Assembly: GCA_036266155.1 (NCBI GenBank)
Contig: DATANR010000157.1
Coordinates: 1-8,976 of the forward strand
DNA from: SIAJ01 sp036266155
Lineage (GTDB): Bacteria; Planctomycetota; Planctomycetia; Gemmatales; Gemmataceae
Length of the DNA: 8,976 nucleotides
Reading direction: 5' to 3'
Shown here in pieces: positions 1 through 6,000 of the stretch. How positions within the stretch are numbered: the stretch's first letter is position 1; the number at the start of each line of letters is the position of its first letter. Both the position numbers and the translations under genes were made by a program. The notes beneath the pieces were generated by a model that made no database searches, was not told the origin of the DNA, and saw nothing but the letters and a program-made list of their open reading frames with translations.

Positions 1-297
1 CTCCACCCAGACGACCACGAAGCGCGGCGACGACGCGCCGGTCGGGATGCGCACTTCGTCGCCATCCGCATATGTCACCGTCGCTGCGCCCGGCAGGCGC
101 GTGCAGCCGTCGAGCACGTCGGCGGTCGCATCGAGCACGAGGTAATGCGTCCACGACAATCCCGCGAAGACGGCGTTGCGGCCACGCGACAGGTCCGGCA
201 CGAGTCGGCATGGCACGTTCGTGTATGTCGGCGATCCTGCTCCGAATGGCCGGTAGATGTCGCACGTCGTGAGCAGTTGGTCGGTCGGGATGGACAT
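1..297 (-). CDS. Phage neck / head-closure-type protein, 3' part cut by window edge
   Basis: A 99-codon frame open from the ATG at 297 to the window edge; the C-terminus lies outside. The protein starts MSIPTDQLLTTCDIYRPFG and continues with short beta-prone stretches (for example around residues 22-32 and 50-56) and a YADGDEVRIP segment near residues 76-85. It ends in VVVWVE at the edge. Only 10 nt separate this start from the stop of the connector gene, and a GAGAG tract lies a few bases before the ATG, so it is probably co-translated with the connector. By position (capsid, small protein, connector, then this) it should be a head-closure, stopper or head-tail joining protein. I do not recognise a named family from the sequence itself, so the role rests mainly on gene order. 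The frame was chosen because it is fully open, has a Shine-Dalgarno-like tract, and sits tightly behind the connector. Confidence 0.7.
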   Translation of the reverse strand, partial: MSIPTDQLLTTCDIYRPFGAGSPTYTNVPCRLVPDLSRGRNAVFAGLSWTHYLVLDATADVLDGCTRLPGAATVTYADGDEVRIPTGASSPRFVVVWVE

Positions 298-307
298 GAC
301 AGCGCTC

Positions 308-928
308 TCAAATAACAGGCACGCGATAGAGGTCGAGCAACTCGGTGACGTCGAGCGGCAGACCGCTGCCGTTGTTGCTAAAGATCACGAATGTCTCGCC
401 GTATTTCTGCTGGGCGACGTTCTGAAAAGTCGTGGCGACGTTGGTCTTCACATGGCGATACCAGTAGCCGATCAGGCGGGCGTACGCTTCCTTGATGTCC
501 GCGGGCACCTGGCCGGTCGCCGTCGTGTACACGACCTGCACGACACGCGGCCCCGCGGTCCAGCCGCGCACATCCACATTCACGAGGCCGGTGCGCTCGC
601 CGGGCACGAATGGGCCGCCGAGGGCCTGGATCACGCCGCGATCCGTGTGCACCACATACGCGGTCGTCGGCACGACGGTGTCCGATCCGAACGCGTAGGC
701 GGGATCGACCTTCACGCTGGTCACGCTTGCAACTGGGAAGTTCCGCAGCGGCACGAACTCGGAGCCGCCGGGGAAATATTCGGTGAACGTGCCGCCCGCG
801 AAGTCGCGGTTGCAATAGTTGGCGACGACGGTGTCGCCCGAATCCTGAAGCAAGCCGATCAGCGTGTCGTCCGCCAACGTGGTCACGCCGAGCCGGGCTT
901 TGACGTTGGCAAGGGTGTCGAGAGACAT
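308..928 (-). CDS. Phage gp6-like head-tail connector protein
   Basis: A 206-residue protein beginning MSLDTLANVKARLGV, an N-terminal helix typical of phage gp6-like or HK97 gp6/SPP1 gp15-type adaptors. An acidic helix follows (ADDTLIGLLQDSGDTVVANYC, residues 19 onward), with a CNRDF turn. This matches the family pattern in which the first helices pack against the portal ring. The middle is beta-rich (FVPLRNFPVASVTSVKVD, roughly 58-75, the 'L..FPV.sV.sV' pattern common in connectors). A late helical segment, VPADIKEAYARLIGYWYRH (about 141-159), resembles the 'P.dl..A...l....y' helix of the family. The protein would form the ring joining portal to tail. It lies in the head operon downstream of the capsid gene. 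The start has no clear Shine-Dalgarno: the 22 bases before the ATG are derived from the adjacent GGGGTCA repeat hairpin. MSLDT is nevertheless the natural start for the family. Confidence 0.83.
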   Translation of the reverse strand: MSLDTLANVKARLGVTTLADDTLIGLLQDSGDTVVANYCNRDFAGGTFTEYFPGGSEFVPLRNFPVASVTSVKVDPAYAFGSDTVVPTTAYVVHTDRGVIQALGGPFVPGERTGLVNVDVRGWTAGPRVVQVVYTTATGQVPADIKEAYARLIGYWYRHVKTNVATTFQNVAQQKYGETFVIFSNNGSGLPLDVTELLDLYRVPVI

Positions 929-933
929 GGAAT

Positions 934-1007
934 ACCAGGGGTCAGGAGTCAGGGGTCAGGGGTCAGGGGTCAGGGTCTTTTCTGACTCCTGACCCCTGAC
1001 CCCTGGT
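934..1007. repeat. Heptad (GGGGTCA) tandem repeat folding into a long hairpin
   Basis: The left arm has five back-to-back 7-mers at 938-972: GGGGTCA, GGAGTCA, then GGGGTCA three times. The right arm at 983-1003 is the inverted version: TGACTCC, TGACCCC, TGACCCC. ACCA (934-937) pairs with TGGT (1004-1007), so 934-958 can pair with 983-1007. That gives a 25-bp stem with only two non-Watson-Crick positions (one A-C mismatch and one G-T), and the surplus repeat copies sit in the loop. The element fills almost the whole gap between two phage genes. Its right base touches the TAA stop of the small capsid-associated gene, and its left base ends 5 nt before the connector ATG. It could act as an RNA processing or attenuation hairpin in the operon, or be a mobile or expanding intergenic repeat. 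There is no U-tract, so it is not a classical intrinsic terminator. Confidence 0.85.
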
Positions 1008-1384
1008 TACACAGTCTTCTTCTGCTCCCCGATCAACGCGCCGAGGATGAACGTCGGCGAGGTGCCGGAGACGGTACGGGCGTGGCGGAGGTAGCGCTTC
1101 GTGCGCTCGAACGTGATCGTTTGCACGCTGTTCGATGCCGTCACGGCGGTGAACGTCGCGCCCGACACGTCGGTCCAGGTCGAGTTGTCGGACGATTCCT
1201 GAATCTTGCCCGTCAGCGACGGCGAGGTGCCGGTCACGGCGCCGATGACTTGCGCGGCGAAGCACGAGCCGTCGCCATCGAACATGTCGATGGCCGAGCC
1301 GGTGTTGGTGTCGTTCACGGACACCGGGTAAACACTGGCCCCGAGGAGGGCCTCATTGGCAACGTCGGCGAGTTTGGTGGACAT
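1007..1384 (-). CDS. Small phage capsid-associated (decoration-like) protein
   Basis: A 125-residue protein starting MSTKLADVANEALLGASVYP. The rest looks like a single beta-sandwich: SCFAAQVIGAVTGTSPSLTG (40-59), IQESSDNSTWTDVSGATFTA (61-80), a TITFERTKRYLRHARTVSGT stretch (89-108), and a final strand TFILGALIGEQKK. The pattern 'vigavtGTsPsLtgkiQeSsDnsTWtdvsga...kRYlR' recurs in small phage proteins encoded immediately after HK97-type capsid genes. They are usually annotated hypothetical and may be head decoration or surface-display proteins. I infer that role from context. The frame stays open upstream to 1501, but that extension would translate the 9-bp repeat into a low-complexity TYGTHKSYGSHKS tract. 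The ATG at 1384 has a good GGAG 8 nt upstream, so it is the better start. Confidence 0.75.
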   Translation of the reverse strand: MSTKLADVANEALLGASVYPVSVNDTNTGSAIDMFDGDGSCFAAQVIGAVTGTSPSLTGKIQESSDNSTWTDVSGATFTAVTASNSVQTITFERTKRYLRHARTVSGTSPTFILGALIGEQKKTV

Positions 1385-1392
1385 GGTCTGGT

Positions 1393-1396
1393 CTCC
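1393..1396 (-). promoter_or_regulatory. Shine-Dalgarno fixing the start of the small capsid-associated gene
   Basis: On the minus strand GGAG lies 8 nt before the ATG at 1384. It supports this start over an upstream in-frame ATG at 1501, whose extra codons would overlap the end of the capsid gene and read through the repeat at 1420-1467. Confidence 0.6.
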
Positions 1397-1419
1397 AGAG
1401 TGGGAATTCGAGGTTGGGT

Positions 1420-1467
1420 AATGGGACTTATGGGACCCATAGGACTTATGCGTCCCATAGGTCCCAT
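1420..1467. repeat. Nine-base tandem repeat forming a near-perfect palindrome
   Basis: Successive 9-mers AATGGGACT, TATGGGACC, CATAGGACT, TATGCGTCC and CATAGGTCC run from 1420 to 1464 and end with CAT. The unit changes strand half-way: GGGAC in the first copies becomes GTCCC in the last. Positions 1421-1441 therefore pair with 1447-1467 at 19 of 21 positions around a 5-nt loop (GGACT). In the direction of the phage genes the hairpin begins 9 nt after the capsid stop codon and ends 36 nt before the next ATG. It could stabilise the 3' end of the capsid message or partly attenuate read-through. It may also be an intergenic repeat family of the host that has entered the prophage. It is different in sequence and period from the heptad repeat at 934-1007. 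Confidence 0.85.
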
Positions 1468-1476
1468 CGAAAGCAA

Positions 1477-2862
1477 TCAGCCCACGACGAGCTGATCGCA
1501 CAACACGAACGACGCCGCATTCCGCGGTCCGGCGTCAATGTGCTGGATGCCGCGCAGATAAGTCTGATCGTTTTGCAATGCCGTGTCGCCGAGGCCGCTG
1601 GCGAGGAACTCCATCACGCCGAGTCGCGCGACGATCCAGTCCGGGAAGAAGCCGAGCACGATGTACGTCAGGTTCGACGACCCGCCCTTCGTGCGCGTGT
1701 TCGACACCTGGGCCGACCGCACGACCTTGGTCCCGTACAGCTCCAGCGGCGGAGCGTCGGCGGCGTTGCGCAGCGGGTTGAAGAGGAACGCACCCTTGCT
1801 GTCCGCAGCGCTCACCGCATCCGCTCGGCGATTCATCAGCGCCGAGAACATCGTCCGCCGCATCAGCCAGGCCGTCGGCGCCACCACCGCGTCCGGCAAC
1901 TTGCCCTCCATGAGCGCCACGTCCTGGGCCTCGAACGTGTTGCCGCCGGCCGCGACGGTCGACGCCGTGTGCGCGGTGATGCCGGAATACGTGAGCAATC
2001 CCTTGATCTGCGTGCCGCCCGTACCTTCGAGCATCGCGAGATCGGCCTTGAGGGCCGCTGTGCGCGCCATGTCGTTGCGGATCAACCCCTCGGCCGACGG
2101 CGACGCGAAGCGTACCAGCTCGTTGTTCACCTTCACGAAGATGCCGAGCTTCTTCGCTTGCAAATCGAGATTGCCCGTCGCCGGCGTGCTCTCGGTGATG
2201 CTCGTCCCCTCGCCGACCCAGTAGGCGGTCGAGCCGCCGGTCAGCTTTGGGAATTGCAAGCGGCCATTGGGCGGCAACGCGACTTCCTGCGCACCGGCAT
2301 TGGCAAACGTCTCCAGGTTGCGCTGCAGATCGATCAGCTCGCCCATCATGGGCAAGGGCACGAGTGAGCCGCCGGCGATGTCGCTGAGCGTGCCGAGCGC
2401 CTTGGTCCGCATGCCGAGTCGGCGCGCGATCCAATTCGCTTCCTCCGAATCATAGCGCTCGACGTTGGCGAGCATCTTTTGACGCACTTCGTCGCGCAGC
2501 CGGCTGCCGCGCGAATCGTAGGCCGGCAGATGTTGGCTCGACAGCGGCACCAGAAACGACTGCGCTCCGCAGTGCGGCACGAAGCCGTAGTTCGCGTATA
2601 GGTCCTTGAGTTGCGTGTGCACGTTCAGCTCTTCCTTGGCCATCTCGGGGCCAACGTAGCCCAGCGCGAACGCGGCCGCCTTGAGGACGCTGTAGCCTTC
2701 GGAATCGCGCCCGACGGGGCCGGACGTGACCCAGGGCACGCGCCGTTCGACGCGCGGCGAATCGTGCACGGCCTTCTCGACGGCGACCGTCGCCTTCTCT
2801 TCGATGAACGAGACAATCTCGTCGCGAGTCTGGAATCGATCAAGGGTTGCGGTTTCGGACAT
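1477..2862 (-). CDS. HK97-fold phage major capsid protein
   Basis: This 461-residue protein forms the icosahedral head shell. Residues 1-160 are a charged, helical region (DEIVSFIEEKATVAVEKAV, 14-32; KAAAFALGYVGPEMAKEEL, 61-79). It matches the scaffolding or delta domain that precedes the shell fold. The HK97 hallmarks start at AGGSLVPLPMMGELIDLQR (163-181), the usual 'GG.lvP......ii..l' start of the mature protein, and continue with FPKLTGGSTAYWVGEGTSI (204-222), LDLQAKKLGIFVKVNNELV (232-250) and LKADLAMLEGTGG (271-283). The C-terminal P- and A-domain segment ends in RNAASFVLCDQLVVG. A cleavage near residues 155-165, as in HK97, is plausible, but no prohead protease gene lies in this window. 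Family members are usually 380-480 residues, so the gene looks intact. The ATG has only a weak GGAAAA tract upstream. It is the first phage gene at this edge; the portal, protease and terminase genes expected upstream are absent. Confidence 0.95.
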   Translation of the reverse strand: MSETATLDRFQTRDEIVSFIEEKATVAVEKAVHDSPRVERRVPWVTSGPVGRDSEGYSVLKAAAFALGYVGPEMAKEELNVHTQLKDLYANYGFVPHCGAQSFLVPLSSQHLPAYDSRGSRLRDEVRQKMLANVERYDSEEANWIARRLGMRTKALGTLSDIAGGSLVPLPMMGELIDLQRNLETFANAGAQEVALPPNGRLQFPKLTGGSTAYWVGEGTSITESTPATGNLDLQAKKLGIFVKVNNELVRFASPSAEGLIRNDMARTAALKADLAMLEGTGGTQIKGLLTYSGITAHTASTVAAGGNTFEAQDVALMEGKLPDAVVAPTAWLMRRTMFSALMNRRADAVSAADSKGAFLFNPLRNAADAPPLELYGTKVVRSAQVSNTRTKGGSSNLTYIVLGFFPDWIVARLGVMEFLASGLGDTALQNDQTYLRGIQHIDAGPRNAASFVLCDQLVVG

Positions 2863-2920
2863 GAGATTTTCCGGCTCTAAGATGCGTTTCTTGTTTGACT
2901 TGGCACAGGTCTGTCGGAGA

Positions 2921-2933
2921 GAATTACTAATTC
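2921..2933. promoter_or_regulatory. Perfect 13-bp AT-rich palindrome, possible operator
   Basis: GAATTA-C-TAATTC is a perfect inverted repeat of 6+6 bases around one central base. It lies in the most AT-rich stretch of an otherwise GC-rich window, about 60 bp before the capsid gene and 145 bp before the rightward gene. A dimeric regulator could bind here. No regulator gene is in the window, so this is positional inference only. Confidence 0.35.
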
Positions 2934-2979
2934 CCTAACTTCTCAATCGGACGCGGCTGTCGAGCATGGGTTCATCCGG

Positions 2980-3002
2980 ACACCGAGCAACGTGGTCGGT
3001 GT
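2980..3002. promoter_or_regulatory. 7-bp inverted repeat with 9-nt loop
   Basis: ACACCGA (2980-2986) and TCGGTGT (2996-3002) are exact reverse complements separated by GCAACGTGG. With no T-run on either side it is not an intrinsic terminator. It may be an operator or a weak leader hairpin upstream of the giant gene, or chance in GC-rich DNA. Confidence 0.25.
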
Positions 3003-3065
3003 GATGTCAGGGTCCGTTGGCTTGCAACTGCCTCCGTACACTCATTGATCCGCGTGGAATTTTTC

Positions 3066-3070
3066 GAGGG
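3066..3070 (+). promoter_or_regulatory. Shine-Dalgarno of the giant surface-protein gene
   Basis: GAGGG lies 7 nt before the ATG at 3078. It decides the start against in-frame GTG (3054) and TTG (3045) codons, which have no comparable tract at the right distance. Confidence 0.65.
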
Positions 3071-3077
3071 CCCTCTC

Positions 3078-6000
3078 ATGCGGATTTTTCCCGCACTCGC
3101 TCGCCACATCCGCCAATCGTTCCTGAATAAACTGTTCGCTCAGCCCACGCCGGGCCGCCGACCGGCAATAGTACGCGGTTTTCGTCTGCGAATGGAAGCG
3201 CTCGAATCTCGGATCGTCCCGACGGACATCAGCGATGCCGCTTATCCGCTGCTACACAAACTTACGTCGGCGAATCAGGCGAATTTCTACGTCTACCAGG
3301 ACGCCGATTCAGGCTTCAATCACGGCTTCCCGTCGGGCCTTTTCGCGGGCGACGGCACAACGCCCATCCGCCAGGATCTGATCGATCAAATTCAACTGAA
3401 TGCGGCGGGCGTTGACGATCCAGCCTCTCCTACAGGAATTTCGTCCGATCCGAACCGGCTCGACCGGGATCGCGGCACCGTTATGCAAATCACCATTCCC
3501 GCTCTCGTGGGAACCGAATTCGCCGGAGTGAACATTGAGGATCCCGAGCGCTATGGCAACTTGGTGGCCAATAACCAACCCGCTGGCAGGGGCTACGACC
3601 TGACCGGCGCTCAGCGCGTCCTGGTGGAGGCCCGTTCGCCGACGCCAGGCGGGCTCGACGTGATCTTCGGGGTCGGTGAACGAAACACCGACCGCAACGC
3701 TCCGTACCATCTCACCGGCACGTTCGCGACATTCAGTATCGATCTGAGTACGCTGCGCGACCCGAATACGAACCTGCTTTCTCCGCCGAACCTGTCTGAC
3801 GTCCACGTTGTGTTCAGCGTGGTGAGGAGCGCCGCCCTCGGGGGCGGGGCCGGGACCGTTCTCCTGGACAACATCCGGTTCGACCCGGTCCCGCCGAATC
3901 CGACTCGCCTGCCGAATCCCAACGATCTAAGGCCGAGCCTTCCGCTCAGCAACGAGACCTTCGGAGTTGTGCCTGCCGTCATTCATGCCGTTGACGATGG
4001 CGATGCCGAGTTCACCTTCACGGGGAACTGGGCCGCCGGGCCAGATGCGGATTCCTATCAAGGCGACCGGCACTCCGTCTTTGACGCCGGCAACGGTGGC
4101 AGCGTGGCCACCTGGACCATCGCGAACTTGGCGCCGCGGGTGTATGAGGTGCAGGCCACCTGGGCCGGTGTGCCGGCCAATGCCAGCAATGCGCCGTTCA
4201 CGCTTCTGGACGGCGCCACCGTGCGTGACACTTTCGCGCTCGATCAGCGCGAGGTATTGACCGATGGCGTGCCGAATACGAGCAAGTTCGATGGCCGGTT
4301 CTGGAAGCGCGTCGGCGAGGTGCGCGTCGAATCCGGCGTGCTGAATGTTCAGCTTTCCAACCAGGGCGTGGACGGCACGGTACTCGCCGACGGCGTGCGC
4401 CTCGTGCCAACGATCCCGCCGGATCAAGCCATTCGCAATTTGACGACGATCTACGAGTCGTCGCTGGCGATTGTCGCCCTGCTCGACCGGGGCACCGCGC
4501 AGGACCTGGACGACGCCCGGCAGATCGCCGATTCGTTCCTCTACGCGCTGAGCCACGACAGCACCGGCGGCATGGCTCAGTTGCCCACGACCGTCGACGG
4601 CGACGGTGGGCTGCGCGACGCTTACAGCAGCGGCGACCTCGCCTTGTTCAACAACCAGGGGCCTGGCGCGAATGACGCCCAGGCAGGCCAGGTTCGGCTG
4701 GCTGGCTTCAGCACCGACAAGCGCCTGACCGGGCCGACCGGCTTCGCTCTCGTCCTGGACGGCGCCTTCGGCGGCAACGACGCGTTCGCCATTATGGCGC
4801 TGACCGCGGCTTACCAGAAATTCGGCGACGTCAAATATCTCGACGGCGCGCGCGAGATCGGCCGGTGGATCGTCGGCAACCTGACCGACCCCGATGGCCC
4901 GGCCTTCCAGCCAACTCCCGCCTTGCAAACCTTTGGCGGGTACTTCCTGGGCTATCCTGACCAGGGCGTGCCAAAGGACCGCGACACAAGCCTGATTCGC
5001 GGCAAGTCCATTGAGAACAACGGTGACATCTTCGCGGCGTTTTCCATGCTCGCCGCCGCCGAGAGCGCGCTGGGCAATACCGCGGCCGCCACGGAGTGGA
5101 CCTTCCGCGCCAATGTCGCCGGCGACTTCGTAATGTCGCTCTATGACCCCGGCAATCCTGCCAATCCAAATGACGGGCATTTCAACGCGGGAACGCTGTT
5201 CGACTCCGATGGCCCCGGCGGACCTCTCCAGCCCCCCAGCGGGCCGGGCCTGAAACCGGACGGCGTGCAAAAGCAAACCGATGTCGTCAACACCTACCCG
5301 TTCCTCGACTCCAATACGTTCACCACGCTGCCGCTCGCCCTGGCGCCACGCTACCGTAGCCAGATTGACTGGCGCGAGCCGGTCCGCTTCATCATCGACA
5401 CCTTCGCGCAACAGATCACCGCCACGGCCGGCGGGCAGCAGGCCACTTTTAACGGCTTCAGTATCGTCGAGACGCCGACGCGCAGCCAGTTCAGGCCGGG
5501 AGAGCCGATCGGCGGTCTGCCCAACGGCATCGCGTGGGAGTTCGCGGCCCAGGCCGTCGTCACGATGCGGTTCGTCGATGCACTCTACGGCGAGTCTGAG
5601 TTCAAGGACCTGGCGAACTACTACCAGGACCAAATCCGCCTGGCCCAGACATCGGCCCCATTCGGCGACGGCCAGGGGATTGTGGCAGCGACGGTCCAGG
5701 GGGAAAACGATGGCGTCGGCGGGAACCCTCCTCTCGATCAGGTACTGGGAACGCCGTTCCAGGCGATCGCAGAACGTGTGGGACTGGCCGCCACGACCTG
5801 GGCGGTGTTCGCTGACCGCAACGTCAATTTCTTCGTCCCTCAGCTGCCGCTTCCCGACAAGACTGGTGAAACCTTCGTTGTCGATGACTGGGACAACAAG
5901 GTGACGGAAACTGATCTCGGCTCCAACTACTTTGCGGGCAACACCGGCGCCACGGAAACGGTGGCGGACACGACCAACGTCGATGTGTCGCCCGTCTCGA

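Larger units (their letters stand above)
2863..3077. other. Divergent intergenic region between capsid gene and giant surface-protein gene
   Basis: This 215-bp gap separates two genes transcribed away from each other, so it should hold both promoters if both are expressed. It is the junction between phage-type and host-type coding sequence. I see an AT-rich segment around 2918-2945 with a perfect palindrome, a short dyad at 2980-3002 and a ribosome-binding site at 3066-3070. No RNA gene or repeated attachment-site-like pair is recognisable. A TTGACT hexamer at 2895-2900 lacks a convincing -10 at normal spacing, so I do not call a promoter. Confidence 0.6.

Noticed and set aside
257..985. Plus-strand open frame opposite the connector gene
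   Set aside because: It is His/Gly/Val-rich with no family resemblance and lies antisense to a recognisable gp6-like connector. Its C-terminal end is simply the translated heptad repeat.
934..1007. Intrinsic terminator of the phage operon
   Set aside because: The stem is strong but no U-tract follows it in the direction of transcription, and phage head genes continue directly downstream.
934..1467. CRISPR-like array because of regular short repeats
   Set aside because: The units are 7 and 9 bp, contiguous with no spacers, and they invert half-way. There are no cas genes, so these are hairpin-forming tandem repeats.
1385..1501. N-terminal extension of the small capsid-associated protein to an ATG at 1501
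   Set aside because: It would overlap the end of the capsid gene and translate the 9-bp repeat into a TYGTHKSYGSHKS tract. The ATG at 1384 has a proper GGAG and a natural N-terminus.
1414..2367. Plus-strand Arg-rich open frame opposite the capsid gene
   Set aside because: It begins inside the 9-bp repeat, is compositionally biased, and overlaps a clear HK97-fold capsid gene on the other strand.
2895..2930. Possible sigma-70-like promoter: TTGACT at 2895-2900 with TACTAA at 2925-2930
   Set aside because: The spacing is 24 bp, well beyond the usual 16-18, and no better -10 lies at the right distance.
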